Positions 46,827-55,785 of a stretch of DNA of 64,000 nt are shown piece after piece; the first letter of the stretch is position 1; each line of letters begins with the position of its first letter. Origin of the DNA: Chryseobacterium sp. PMSZPI (GTDB lineage: Bacteria > Bacteroidota > Bacteroidia > Flavobacteriales > Weeksellaceae); NCBI RefSeq assembly GCF_002835665.1, contig NZ_PIZV01000079.1, forward strand, positions 27,511 through 91,510, written 5' to 3'. Position numbers and translations under genes: made by a program. The notes beneath the pieces were generated by a model, which was not told the DNA's origin, did not search any database, and saw nothing but the letters and a program-made list of their open reading frames with translations.

Positions 46827-48032
46827 TTAATTTTTCGTAATATACTCTTTGCTGATTTTTGAGAAAAACCATGAAATGGCAATTCCAAATATAGAGGCAG
46901 TAAGAGCAACAATGAAGTAATTTTTTCCAACAATTTTTACAGGGAATGGAAGAATTTCATTGGCTTTGAAAAATTCAGTGTAAAGTTGAAAATAGCAAAG
47001 CATTGTTCCTAAGATTAATCCGGTGATCACTCCTGAAATAACAATAAGGATTCCCGTATAAAAATAAATTTTTCTCAGGTGCTTCAATGGTAAACCTAAT
47101 GAAATAAGAGATTTTGCCTGTTGTTTTTTGTCAAGCTGAAGGATAATAATAGCTCCGGCAAGATTAAAAGTGGTAATGAAAATAACCAACGCAAAAATTA
47201 AATAAATAAACAGTTTTTCTGTATTAATCATTTTCCAGAACGCTGCATTTTCCTCTTCTTTGGTTTTAATTTCAATATTTTTCCCCAGAGAAGCCAAAAG
47301 ATTTTGTTTTACAGCATCTGCATTTTCCGGATTCTTTAACTTAATAACAATTTGGTAAGCTGACTTTTTAGGAAGGTTAAGTAATTCTTCGGCAAGTTCG
47401 ATGGGAGAAATAATGTAACTGTCCAGTTGATCTTTTCCCGGAAAAATTCCTGTGACAAGAATATCTCTTTTATTGTAGATGTCTTCTTCTTTGTTAATAA
47501 TTCCGGTTCCGGGCTTAGGCATGAATATCGTTGCGTAATGATTGGTGGAATCTACAGGAATTGAAAGTCTGTTATCTAAGCTATTTTCCATTAATACCTC
47601 GTTAGAGTATTTAAAACTAGGATAAGTTCCATAGAAAACATCTTTATTGATAGGGTTTACCTTAATGTAGGCTGAGTCAACCCCTCTTAAATAAGCGATA
47701 TCTCCCTTTCCGTTGAAACTGATGTATACTTTTTCTTCAATGACACGGGAGAAGCTGCTGATTTCTTTATTGTTTTTTAAAACAGAATTAACCTGGTCCA
47801 GGTTTTTAATGGTTTTTCCTGAAGTGCTTTTGATGGTTAAATCTGCATGAAGGTTTGAAATAAGGTCTTTATTCAGATTCTCCAATCCTGAGAAAACTGA
47901 AATAATGACGAACATTGCAGCCACAGCAACCGTCATGGCGCCTACTGCCAGCCACGTAATAAACGTAACGGCAGTACTGCCTTTTTTAGCCAAAAGGTAT
48001 CTGGATGCTATGTAAAATGCAATATTCTTCAA
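46827..48032 (-). CDS. FtsX-type ABC transporter permease (LolC/E-like)
   Basis: The product is 401 aa. There is one N-terminal membrane helix (about 24-48) with the LolC/E-like opening FYIASRYLLAKKGSTAVTFI, a periplasmic domain, and three C-terminal FtsX helices. The start codon is TTG at 48032, 3 nt after the rbfA stop; no in-frame ATG lies upstream. LolCDE-type complexes move lipoproteins to the outer membrane, which fits, but no ATPase gene is adjacent. Confidence 0.8.
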   Translation of the reverse strand: MKNIAFYIASRYLLAKKGSTAVTFITWLAVGAMTVAVAAMFVIISVFSGLENLNKDLISNLHADLTIKSTSGKTIKNLDQVNSVLKNNKEISSFSRVIEEKVYISFNGKGDIAYLRGVDSAYIKVNPINKDVFYGTYPSFKYSNEVLMENSLDNRLSIPVDSTNHYATIFMPKPGTGIINKEEDIYNKRDILVTGIFPGKDQLDSYIISPIELAEELLNLPKKSAYQIVIKLKNPENADAVKQNLLASLGKNIEIKTKEEENAAFWKMINTEKLFIYLIFALVIFITTFNLAGAIIILQLDKKQQAKSLISLGLPLKHLRKIYFYTGILIVISGVITGLILGTMLCYFQLYTEFFKANEILPFPVKIVGKNYFIVALTASIFGIAISWFFSKISKEYITKN

Positions 48033-48035
48033 GAT

Positions 48036-48395
48036 TTATAAAACTGGATTGTCGCCTTCGCCTCTTAATTCTCTTTCCAGTTTTTCAACGTCATCAAGAG
48101 CAGTATCCAAATAGAAGTTAAGTTGTGGGATAATACGTACCTGTTTAGCCATTTTCTGGCCAATGAAGTTTCTGTATTGAGGTTTGTTTTCTTCAATTTC
48201 CTTCATCACAGCGGTACGGAATTCCTGTGGGAAAATGCTTAAATAAATTTTAGCAATACCCAAATCTGCCGTTACCTTTACATCTGAAACGGATACTAAT
48301 ATACTTTGTTTGCTATCTGCAGCCTGTTTGCGGAAAAGCTCTGCGAAGTCTTCCTGAATGATTTGTGCTACTTTTCTTTGTCTGTTACTTTCCAT
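48036..48395 (-). CDS. rbfA: Ribosome-binding factor A
   Basis: The product is 119 aa, a normal length. The KH-like fold is recognised from the start ESNRQRKVAQIIQEDFAELF and the later IAKIYLSIFP and RIIPQLNFYLDTALDDVEKLE. It assists 16S rRNA maturation on the 30S subunit. A TAAATTTG -7 box lies 8 nt upstream of the ATG, so the leader is very short. Confidence 0.93.
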   Translation of the reverse strand: MESNRQRKVAQIIQEDFAELFRKQAADSKQSILVSVSDVKVTADLGIAKIYLSIFPQEFRTAVMKEIEENKPQYRNFIGQKMAKQVRIIPQLNFYLDTALDDVEKLERELRGEGDNPVL

Positions 48396-48403
48396 AAGTT
48401 ATG

Positions 48404-48411
48404 CAAATTTA
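48404..48411 (-). promoter_or_regulatory. -7 box of rbfA
   Basis: TAAATTTG on the minus strand matches TAnnTTTG. Its closeness to the ATG suggests a nearly leaderless mRNA. Confidence 0.45.
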
Positions 48412-48426
48412 GTACTTTTGTTTGAA

Positions 48427-48457
48427 TTGATACTTTGAAATTTTGCTACCGTATCAA
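48427..48457. promoter_or_regulatory. Inverted repeat between rbfA and the epimerase gene
   Basis: TTGATAC and GTATCAA are separated by 17 nt within the divergent intergenic region. It could be an operator; only symmetry supports this. Confidence 0.25.
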
Positions 48458-48487
48458 ATTTACGACTAATTATATTTATTTGTATTT

Positions 48488-48886
48488 ATGAAGCTAGAAC
48501 ATATCGGTATTGCCGTAAAGTCTTTAGGAGTCTCAGATGAGCTTTTTGCCAAACTGTTAGGAAAAGAATCCTATAAGCAAGAAACAGTGGAAAGGGAAGG
48601 GGTAGTAACTTCTTTTTACGAAACAGGAGAAAGTAAAATTGAGTTGTTGGAAGCCAGTAATCCTGAAAGTCCTATCTCAAAATTCATCGAAAAAAAGGGA
48701 GAAGGTATCCATCATCTGGCATTTGGGGTAGAAAATATCCTGGAAGAAGTAAAAAGATTAAAAAAAGAAGGATTTCAATTTATCTCCGAAGAACCGAAAG
48801 AAGGTGCTGATAACAAATTAGTTGTATTCCTTCATCCTAAGTCTACAAACGGCGTGTTAGTAGAACTTTGCCAAGAAAAGCAATAA
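48488..48886 (+). CDS. mce: Methylmalonyl-CoA epimerase
   Basis: The product is 132 aa. The vicinal-oxygen-chelate fold is recognised by EHIGIAVKSL, IELLEASNPESPISKFIEKKGEGIHHLAFGV (given in part) and NGVLVELCQ, which hold the metal-binding His and Glu. It interconverts the methylmalonyl-CoA epimers in propionate/succinate metabolism. It lies upstream of the tRNA gene. Confidence 0.93.
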   Translation: MKLEHIGIAVKSLGVSDELFAKLLGKESYKQETVEREGVVTSFYETGESKIELLEASNPESPISKFIEKKGEGIHHLAFGVENILEEVKRLKKEGFQFISEEPKEGADNKLVVFLHPKSTNGVLVELCQEKQ

Positions 48887-48891
48887 AAAAT

Positions 48892-48921
48892 TTTGTAATG
48901 AAATAAATTTTACTATTTTTG
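48892..48921 (+). promoter_or_regulatory. Promoter of the CAT tRNA gene
   Basis: TTG at 48893-48895 and TATTTTTG at 48914-48921 are 18 nt apart, a good match to the Bacteroidetes TTG / TAnnTTTG promoter. The tRNA begins 27 nt after the -7 box. Confidence 0.65.
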
Positions 48922-48948
48922 CAAACACAAAATTTAACCAAGTTTTGA

Positions 48949-49022
48949 GGTCCTATAGCTCAGTTGGTTAGAGCACCTGACTCATAATCAGGTGGTCCCT
49001 GGTTCGAGCCCAGGTGGGACCA
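48949..49022 (+). tRNA. tRNA with CAT anticodon (Met or Ile2)
   Basis: A complete cloverleaf folds: acceptor GGTCCTA / TGGGACC, D-arm AGCTCAGTTGGTTAGAGC, anticodon loop CTCATAA and T-arm CCTGGTTCGAGCCCAGG, with discriminator A. CAT can be elongator Met or lysidine-modified Ile2; the sequence alone does not settle it. Its 3' end is the integration site of the following element. Confidence 0.95.
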
Positions 49023-49023
49023 C
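49003..49023 (+). repeat. attL, 21-bp core in the tRNA 3' end
   Basis: The 21 bases from TTCGAGCC to GGACCAC recur exactly at 59684-59704. They cover the T-arm and acceptor 3' strand of the tRNA, the usual target of tyrosine integrases. Confidence 0.9.
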
Positions 49024-49055
49024 GGTTTTGAAGATAGACAATTCTTCGAAAATTT

Positions 49056-49084
49056 TAAAAACCCCTATTTTAGGGGTTTTTTTA
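49056..49084 (+). terminator. Terminator just inside the left end of the element
   Basis: AAACCCCTA and TAGGGGTTT pair around TT, followed by seven T. It provides termination for the tRNA transcript now that the native terminator lies at the far end. Confidence 0.8.
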
Positions 49085-49137
49085 TGTTTTTATAGTTGCT
49101 ATTTATAGACAAAAATAGTCATCGTTCCCAAAATAAT

Positions 49138-49157
49138 TTTCCCCTCTTGTTTCCCCC
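49138..49157 (+). repeat. Paired arm-type motif, left end
   Basis: TTTCCCCT and TTTCCCCC are separated by 4 nt. The same pair with the same spacing occurs at 59611-59630 near the right end. They probably bind the integrase arm domain (inference). Confidence 0.5.
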
Positions 49158-49300
49158 GTAGATTAAACAGCAGTTTTTCGAAAAAAAACTTTATTACCTA
49201 ATTCTGGTACGATATGACCTAAGGTAAATTTAGAATGAGAAATTAATGATATGATGTAAAATGTTGGTTGTCAGCTATTTGTATTTTTATATTTAAAATA

Positions 49301-49314
49301 TTATACCTAAATTA
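49301..49314 (-). repeat. Dispersed 14-bp motif, copy 1
   Basis: The minus strand reads TAATTTAGGTATAA. Related copies lie at 55607, 57154 and 59555 on the plus strand, with 1 to 3 mismatches. Possible recombination or replication protein site. Confidence 0.35.
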
Positions 49315-49382
49315 GCTGATTTTTTCCTCTTCAAATTCTCTACTATAGTTATTGAGAATATAAACAAACAAATATTTTCGTT

Positions 49383-50540
49383 ATGAATAACTATTCAATT
49401 AAAATTGTCAGAAGAACTGATAAACAAAATGCTAAAGGAGAAAATCCACTGATTTTACAAATCATCATTAATTCTCGTTCAAAGAAGATAGGTTTAAAAG
49501 AATCTATTGATCCTAAGTTTTGGGATGATAAAAACTCCAAAGCTATTGGTAAAGGATTCAAAAGTTTAAATGTTAAGTTGAATAAAATAAAATCAGACTT
49601 AGAAGCGCATTGTAGCTTAAAAGAAGCTGGAGGAGTATCTATTACATTTGATTTAATTGATCGGTATTTCAAAGGAAAAAGTGACAATGATTTCTATCAA
49701 CTTTTTGATGAAATTGTTGAAGCTAAAGGGCTGAAAGAAGCTACGGCTTATAAGTATTCGTTGTTAAGAAAAAGACTTAAAAGTTATAAGTCGAATATTT
49801 ATACTTCAGATATTGACTATAATTTTGTGAAAGGCTTTGACTCATATTTGAAAAAGTTGGAACTGAAAGAAGGTGGTGCTGTTTACAATATGCACAAATG
49901 TCTGAAATCTATTATTAATCAAATCTACTTAATGCAGAAAATTAGTTTTTCTCCGTATAATAACTTTAAGTTTAAAGGTCCAAAAGTGAATGATGAGTTT
50001 TTACACGAGGAAGAGGTGGTACGTTTAAGAAATTTAGAATTGGATGAAGAACAAATTAAAAAGTATAAATTAACAAAAGATATGTTTCTATTCTCTTGTT
50101 ATACTGGATTGAGATTTAGTGATTGTGATCAATTATTAGTTAAAAATGTTGATTTAAATAATTCGGTAATTTCAATCGTTCAAAAGAAAACGGATGATAT
50201 TTTAAAAATTCCTTTTAGCGCACAAGCTAAAAAGGTCTTATGTAAATATATAATCGGTAAAAAGAAAGATGAGAAGATTTTCCCCAGTATTACTAATCAG
50301 ACTGTTAATAATAAATTAAAGGATTTGGCTGATTTAGCTAAGATTAATAAAAGAGTTCATTTTCATCTCGCTAGACATACGTTTGGGAGTAGCTTAGTGA
50401 ATTCGTACAATATTCCTTTACCTTTAGTTAGTAAATTATTAGGTCATAAAAATATTTCAAACACTTTAATTTATACGAATTCTAACTTTTCCATACTTAG
50501 AGATGCTATGAAAAACTTTAGTTACGGTAAAAAATCGTAA
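49383..50540 (+). CDS. Tyrosine-type integrase of the element
   Basis: The product is 385 aa. It has an N-terminal arm-binding domain of the Bacteroidetes type (IKIVRRTDKQNAKGENPLIL), a core-binding SAM-like domain (about 95-205) and a C-terminal catalytic domain. Catalytic residues are visible: R244 in TGLRFSD, H328 and R331 in HLARHTF, H355 in LGHKN and the nucleophile Y364 in IYTNS. It lies 360 bp from attL and points into the element, which is the usual layout. It should catalyse integration and excision at the tRNA 3' end. Confidence 0.92.
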   Translation: MNNYSIKIVRRTDKQNAKGENPLILQIIINSRSKKIGLKESIDPKFWDDKNSKAIGKGFKSLNVKLNKIKSDLEAHCSLKEAGGVSITFDLIDRYFKGKSDNDFYQLFDEIVEAKGLKEATAYKYSLLRKRLKSYKSNIYTSDIDYNFVKGFDSYLKKLELKEGGAVYNMHKCLKSIINQIYLMQKISFSPYNNFKFKGPKVNDEFLHEEEVVRLRNLELDEEQIKKYKLTKDMFLFSCYTGLRFSDCDQLLVKNVDLNNSVISIVQKKTDDILKIPFSAQAKKVLCKYIIGKKKDEKIFPSITNQTVNNKLKDLADLAKINKRVHFHLARHTFGSSLVNSYNIPLPLVSKLLGHKNISNTLIYTNSNFSILRDAMKNFSYGKKS

Positions 50541-50574
50541 TTTCGTAGAAGATAAAAATATAATTAATATAAAA

Positions 50575-50769
50575 GCGTAAGCTATCGTATTGGTACAAGA
50601 AAACCGCTAAACTTCTTAGATAACCAAATTCGATAGGCTTACGCCCGTGTCATCTATTGGCGTGGGCGATAAGTCATATCTGGTTATCGGGTTCTTAGCG
50701 GTACCTCTTGTACGGATTGGCTTAAAGTTCCACGCTTTTTCTATGGATTAAATTGCCGTTTTGGAACTG
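50575..50769 (+). ncRNA. Candidate structured RNA with pseudoknot after the integrase gene
   Basis: Several perfect helices cover this gap. GCGTAAGC (50575-50582) pairs with GCTTACGC (50637-50644), extended by TATCG/CGATA. GTACAAGA (50593-50600) pairs with TCTTGTAC (50706-50713). ACCGCTAA (50603-50610) pairs with TTAGCGGT (50695-50702). GATAACCA (50619-50626) pairs with TGGTTATC (50681-50688). CGCCC (50642) pairs with GGGCG (50664). A last stem joins 50726-50732 and 50762-50768. The first helix crosses the next three, so an RNA would contain a pseudoknot. It could instead be a DNA recombination or replication site. No family is recognised. Confidence 0.5.
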
Positions 50770-50786
50770 AATGGTTACTAATAATC

Positions 50787-51746
50787 ATGGGAAACTTTTC
50801 TTATCTGATTCAGAAAAAATTTCGAGAGCTGAACTCAGAACAACAACGAATCTTCATTAGCGAATTTGAAAGACAAAAGAAATCTGTAGGGATATCTTAC
50901 TTACTCTGGTTTCTTTTAGGGTGGCACTATGCCTATCTTAAAAAATGGGGTTGGCTGATATTATATATCCTTACAGCAGAAGGTTTTTTTATTTGGGCAA
51001 TTATTGATCTCTTTAGAATTCCTAAAATGGTTGAACAATATAATAATGATCTTGCTTTAGAGATATTACGGGATATTTCAATCATGTTTCCTGATGAAGG
51101 TCGTGATTCAGAGGATAAAGATGTTAATAAAAAGGCTGTAAATGATCTTTACATCACTCAAAAAACGCAATCAGGAGAAAGTTATTCATTTTATATAATC
51201 GTTGGTATAATCATCCTGTTTAGTGTTTCTGCTTTCTTCTTAAAGCCCAATAATACAGAGATGAAAAATAAGATTGTTGATGATATTATGGCTTATCAGC
51301 CTCAACTTTTCAAAAATATAAAAGATTTTTTTGCTGGTGAGAAGCTCAATGAAAGGCAATCCCAGAGCTTTATAACTTTATTTCTATCAGAGAATGGTTA
51401 TGAAAGTAGTAAGGTATATGATGAAGACCTTGTTTTGCTAAGGAAATTAGTCTATAAAGATGAAAATGATAAACAAAATCTGATAACTGCTTATGGCTTC
51501 TTGGGTTTTACAAAGATTATATATGAGGATGAAAATCTGAAAGACAGAAAATTTGGAAGTTATAAAAATAAGCGGAAAACAAAACCTTATGAATATAGTG
51601 TAATAGAATCGACGAATAAATATCAAAAATTTGAAAGAACTGATTCTAAAGAAAGCCAAGCGCAATCTGAAATGAGAGAAAAAAGTAAAGTATTCCAGAA
51701 TTCTGAAGTTGAAAATCAGCAAGGAGATTCAATCAAAATCAATTAA
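50787..51746 (+). CDS. TM2-domain membrane protein of the element
   Basis: The product is 319 aa. The N-terminal cytoplasmic segment is followed by a TM2-like pair of helices (SYLLWFLLGWHYAYLKKWG and LILYILTAEGFFIWAIIDLF, about 36-80) and the IPKMVEQYN ending typical of TM2 domains. A third helix lies near 138-155. The C-terminal 150 residues are Lys/Glu-rich and polar. It is followed after 2 nt by an exported protein gene, so the pair is probably one operon. Function is unknown. Confidence 0.65.
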   Translation: MGNFSYLIQKKFRELNSEQQRIFISEFERQKKSVGISYLLWFLLGWHYAYLKKWGWLILYILTAEGFFIWAIIDLFRIPKMVEQYNNDLALEILRDISIMFPDEGRDSEDKDVNKKAVNDLYITQKTQSGESYSFYIIVGIIILFSVSAFFLKPNNTEMKNKIVDDIMAYQPQLFKNIKDFFAGEKLNERQSQSFITLFLSENGYESSKVYDEDLVLLRKLVYKDENDKQNLITAYGFLGFTKIIYEDENLKDRKFGSYKNKRKTKPYEYSVIESTNKYQKFERTDSKESQAQSEMREKSKVFQNSEVENQQGDSIKIN

Positions 51747-51748
51747 TC

Positions 51749-52363
51749 ATGAAAAACTTAATCGTACTTATCAATCTCTGCATTTTCTCAGTTTTTTACT
51801 CCCAGGATTCTTATGAAAACGAGCTTAGGCAGACTAAGTTGTTTGTAAAAGGGGTTTTGAAAAATCAACCGTCAAAAGTTACTGAATACGTTAAGCTGAC
51901 TGACGGTAGAATAAAACAAAGTAAAACCGATAATCCGCTTGAAGAATTTGAATTTCAATGGGATATGTTTTATAAAATCATTAGAAAAAATAATAAAATT
52001 GTCTATATCAGTAAATCTGATGATTTATGGGGGCATATTGGAGATAGCAAAACATCTTATGACTATTACTTCAATGAAGAAGGAATTTTGGTTGGAGCTG
52101 AAAAAAGTTTAGATTTTTTTTTGTTAGATACAACGTGTGCTAACCAAGTCAAATATTATGCTTCCTATATGAATGTAAAAGCTGAAAAACTGGAAAAAGC
52201 CGAAATATATAAAGATGATAACGGAAATGTTATTGATTTTACTTCCAGAAAATGCAAAAATAGCAAGGCGTATATTCAGAGTATTACCAATAGTTTAGAT
52301 AAGATCACCTTCAGAAATTTGGAAGGCTTTATGAAGGCTGAGAAAATCAAATATTACAAATAA
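51749..52363 (+). CDS. Exported protein of the element
   Basis: The product is 204 aa with a signal peptide (ending FYSQ, about residue 18). It starts 2 nt after the TM2 gene. The mature part is mixed alpha/beta with no recognised motif; two Cys (in DTTCANQ and SRKCKNS) may form a disulfide. Function is unknown. Confidence 0.6.
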   Translation: MKNLIVLINLCIFSVFYSQDSYENELRQTKLFVKGVLKNQPSKVTEYVKLTDGRIKQSKTDNPLEEFEFQWDMFYKIIRKNNKIVYISKSDDLWGHIGDSKTSYDYYFNEEGILVGAEKSLDFFLLDTTCANQVKYYASYMNVKAEKLEKAEIYKDDNGNVIDFTSRKCKNSKAYIQSITNSLDKITFRNLEGFMKAEKIKYYK

Positions 52364-52516
52364 GATTTGGAAGGAAAAATAAAACAAGAGGAAAGCAAGT
52401 AAAAGCATGATATGTTTTACTGAAATACCGAGTAAAATAGAAGTGAAAATAGAAGTCAGAATACAAGAAGAAGCAAGTAAGGGTTTTCTGAAGAGTTTCT
52501 ATGAAGTCTAAAGGAA

Positions 52517-52548
52517 AAAGCCCCGATTCTAAAGGAAAAGCGGGCTTT
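52517..52548 (+). terminator. Terminator after the TM2/exported operon
   Basis: AAAGCCC(C)G pairs with CGGGCTTT with one bulged base. The T tail is short, so strength is moderate. Confidence 0.5.
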
Positions 52549-52699
52549 TAAATTTGTATGAGATTGAGTAATACAAGTGAAAAATTTTAATATTGCAGAA
52601 AATTAAATCTAAAATAATAAGTATATCAATAAAATATTAAATGGAAAAGAATGCTTAATGCAAAATTCCTTTGACCTAGGAAGAAAATAAACCTTATTG

Positions 52700-52750
52700 A
52701 AATACTGAAAATATTTACGGAAAACCGTATTGTTACTTCAGTATTTTTTT
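52700..52750 (+). terminator. Hairpin terminator upstream of the PHP-ATPase gene
   Basis: AAATACTGAA and TTCAGTATTT form a 10-bp stem that encloses a second small hairpin ACGG-aaaa-CCGT, followed by a long T tract. It insulates the next gene from upstream transcription. Confidence 0.65.
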
Positions 52751-52786
52751 TAATTTTTACTCCTACAAAAAAGTAAAACTTTAACT

Positions 52787-55603
52787 ATGGGAATTACAAG
52801 AGGATCAGAATGGAGAAAATGGGATTTGCATGTTCATACACCTTATACGTTTTTAAATAGATATAGGTGCGAAGAATATGAATTTATTGAAAAATTAAAA
52901 AATGAGAATATATCATGTATCGGATTAACAAATTATTTTAAGTTCGACGATAGAGAGTTTGAATTAAAGAATAAGCTTGAAAAGGAAGGAATAACAACTT
53001 TTTTGAATCTTGAAATTAGATTAGACTATCAGAATAAAGAAGACGATTGTCTCGATTTACATGTTATATTTTCTAATGATGTTACCAAAGAAAATATTGA
53101 AAAATTTTTGCATAATATGGATGCAAATATTAGTGGTAATAATAAAAAATGTATTGATTTAACTGAAAAATCTGATTTTGAAAATGCTGTAATCAATTTT
53201 GATAAACTGAAAGAATGTTTAGAAGAAGAATCTATTGGTTTACGTGGAAAGTATTTAATCGGGTTTTTATCTCGTGGAAAAGGGAATGCCCGAACTAGTA
53301 CAAACTATGAAAAATTAACTAAATATGCAGATATTCTTATCCATTCTACTGATAATCCGAAAAATATAGAAGAAGATTCAAAATTTTGGCTTAGTTATAG
53401 AAGGCCACTTTTACAGAATAGCGATGCCCATAATCTTGATAGTATAGGTAAAAAATTTACTTGGATAAAAGCTGAAACTACATTTGAGGGATTAAAGCAA
53501 ATAATATATGAACCTGCCGAAAGAATAAAAATTCAAACAGATGAACCTGAGTCTGAAAAATTAGATAATTTGATGATTGATGAAGTAAGTTTTGAGTCCT
53601 CGGATAATAAATTTACTCCAGAAACAATAAAATTTAATAAAAATCTAAATGTTATAATTGGAGGAAAATCTTCAGGAAAATCTATATTACTTTATAAAAT
53701 TGCAAGAACTTTAAATGCGGAAGTTTTATCCAATAATGCAGGTGATGAAATCTTGAAAAATAATATTCTAAAATATAAAGATACCGACGATAACAAATTT
53801 AAAGACCTTTACAACCTATCTGAAGGCGACAGTCAATTTAATTTCAAAGTTAAATTGTTTTCTGGAAGTGAACAATTTATAGTGCATAGACCTGAACAAT
53901 CCAGCATATTACCTAGTATAAAGTATATCCCGCAAAACCATTTATCGAATTTAGTTGATAAGAGCCGAAAGAACGGAAATACTTTAAAAAAATTAATTAG
54001 GAATCTAGTGCTTGAAGCTCCAGATTTTAAAAAAAAGTATAGTGATTTTGTTGAGAATGCAATTGATAATGATCATCAAAGAGAAAAGGATATTGATTAT
54101 TATTTTTCACTGAAGGATAACCTTAAAAAGAAAGAGGACGAACTTCAATCAAGAGGAGATACTAAAGCTTTGGAAGAAGGAGTAGCTTCTAATAAACGAA
54201 AGCTTGAGCAATTAAGTGTTGCTTTTACTGAGGGAGAGTTATTAGAATATAATACTCTCAATGAAGTAATGAATAGATTAAAGATTGAAGAAGGTAAGGT
54301 TAATTCTGATTTTGATAAAATTAGGAAGTTTAACGATGATTTAAAAAGATTTTTCACTGAACTTATTAGCCGCAAACGCATTTTGTTAGACTCATTGGAA
54401 ACTGAAAGTATTAAAACTGATTTATCAGATAAATACAATTTTATAGATGAAGCTTTAGAAAATATCAATAGCCTAGTAAGAGAAATCAATAAAGATGAAA
54501 ATAATATATTTATTCAAGAAAATATATTTAAAACTCATTTATTAAGAATTGAAGGAGAAAAGAGTAGTACAGGTGATAAATTAAAACCTCTCATTGAAAA
54601 ACTTGCGAATCAAAAGCAGGTTGAATCTATTCAAAATAGTATTGCAGAAGATCAGAAAAAATTAAGTGAGATTCAACAATTTAAAAAAGAAATTGATGAT
54701 AACAAAGTTGTTTTAAACCAACAGAAGGAAAAAATATTTGAAGATTTTGAAAAAAACTTTAAACTTTATTCACAAATTTTAGAAGATCTTAAACCAAGAA
54801 TATCTTTATTGGAAGATCAAGATGATAAAGTTGACATTATAGGTTCGGTTAAATACAACTATCCTGATTTTAGAAAAATGGTTGATTCTATTTTTGATGG
54901 AAGAGGTTTTAACAATGAAGGTTTTGAGTATTTATATCAGTATGAAAGAACTGAAAATGTAAAGACTGCGCTTTCAGATGTTGATTTTAATTCTATAATA
55001 GATGATTTAAAAAGACTTTTTGAAAAAATTGAAATTAATCCTAATCTATTAAAAGGTAATAATACAGAACGAGATGCTTGTAAAAAAATATTAACAGACT
55101 ATTTTTTTGATCATTGGGATGTGAAATCCGATGATGATGATATTCATAAAATGTCAACAGGTAAAGCAAGTTTTGTATTATTAAAATTGATTATTAAGCT
55201 TAGTAAAGATAATGGTCCAATATTAATTGACCAACCAGAAGATAATCTTGATAATAGGTCAGTTTCAAGAGATTTAGTTGAGTATTTAAAATTAAGAAAA
55301 AAAGAGAGACAAATTATTTTAGTTACTCATAATCCAAACATTGTAGTGAATGCAGATGCCGAAAACATTATTGTTGCTAATCAAAATGGACAAAATGATA
55401 CTGATAGTGAAAGCCCATACAAATTTGATTATATAAACGGTGCTTTAGAAGATTCATTTAGAGATGACGATTGTAAAGATTTACTGAAAAGTATGGGTGT
55501 TAGACAACACATTACGGAAATAGTGGAGGTGGTATTGAAGCATTTAAAAAAAGGGAAGAAAAATATGGATTTTGAGGATAATACCCTTTTTAAAAATAAA
55601 TAA
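52787..55603 (+). CDS. PHP-domain AAA ATPase, TrlF type
   Basis: The product is 938 aa. The start GSEWRKWDLHVHTPYTF carries the PHP metal motif (H15, H17), and a second PHP motif SDAH lies near residue 210. Walker A is GGKSSGKS (292-299); a long coiled coil follows (about 430-680); the signature-like MSTGKAS precedes Walker B LIDQPEDNLD (near 812) and a switch His in VTHNPN. This is the layout of SMC/RecN-like ATPases fused to a PHP phosphoesterase, as in TrlF-family proteins. A DNA-sensing defence nuclease role is likely but inferred. It is flanked by terminators, so it is expressed on its own. Confidence 0.82.
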   Translation: MGITRGSEWRKWDLHVHTPYTFLNRYRCEEYEFIEKLKNENISCIGLTNYFKFDDREFELKNKLEKEGITTFLNLEIRLDYQNKEDDCLDLHVIFSNDVTKENIEKFLHNMDANISGNNKKCIDLTEKSDFENAVINFDKLKECLEEESIGLRGKYLIGFLSRGKGNARTSTNYEKLTKYADILIHSTDNPKNIEEDSKFWLSYRRPLLQNSDAHNLDSIGKKFTWIKAETTFEGLKQIIYEPAERIKIQTDEPESEKLDNLMIDEVSFESSDNKFTPETIKFNKNLNVIIGGKSSGKSILLYKIARTLNAEVLSNNAGDEILKNNILKYKDTDDNKFKDLYNLSEGDSQFNFKVKLFSGSEQFIVHRPEQSSILPSIKYIPQNHLSNLVDKSRKNGNTLKKLIRNLVLEAPDFKKKYSDFVENAIDNDHQREKDIDYYFSLKDNLKKKEDELQSRGDTKALEEGVASNKRKLEQLSVAFTEGELLEYNTLNEVMNRLKIEEGKVNSDFDKIRKFNDDLKRFFTELISRKRILLDSLETESIKTDLSDKYNFIDEALENINSLVREINKDENNIFIQENIFKTHLLRIEGEKSSTGDKLKPLIEKLANQKQVESIQNSIAEDQKKLSEIQQFKKEIDDNKVVLNQQKEKIFEDFEKNFKLYSQILEDLKPRISLLEDQDDKVDIIGSVKYNYPDFRKMVDSIFDGRGFNNEGFEYLYQYERTENVKTALSDVDFNSIIDDLKRLFEKIEINPNLLKGNNTERDACKKILTDYFFDHWDVKSDDDDIHKMSTGKASFVLLKLIIKLSKDNGPILIDQPEDNLDNRSVSRDLVEYLKLRKKERQIILVTHNPNIVVNADAENIIVANQNGQNDTDSESPYKFDYINGALEDSFRDDDCKDLLKSMGVRQHITEIVEVVLKHLKKGKKNMDFEDNTLFKNK

Positions 55604-55606
55604 ACC

Positions 55607-55620
55607 TAATTTAGGTATTA
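55607..55620 (+). repeat. Dispersed 14-bp motif, copy 2
   Basis: TAATTTAGGTATTA, one mismatch from copy 1. It follows the PHP-ATPase stop codon. Confidence 0.3.
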
Positions 55621-55626
55621 TATGAC

Positions 55627-55651
55627 AAAGCGATCAATTGGTCGCTTTTTT
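55627..55651 (+). terminator. Terminator of the PHP-ATPase gene
   Basis: AAAGCGATC pairs with GGTCGCTTT around AATT with one wobble pair, followed by T residues. Confidence 0.7.
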
Positions 55652-55785
55652 CAATGTGGATTTTTTATTACTGAAAATCAATGCTTTCTGTTTTTGGTAT
55701 CAAATGACTCCATGAAATAATCCATGCATTTAATGTTACTGCAGTTAATTAAAATAAAAATTGTTTAACAAATAAAATTAAAGCA

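Noticed and set aside
52407..52511. 34-aa open frame starting MICFTEIPSKIEV between the exported protein and the terminator
   Set aside because: Repetitive, Lys/Glu-heavy, with no ribosome-binding or conservation evidence; more likely chance.
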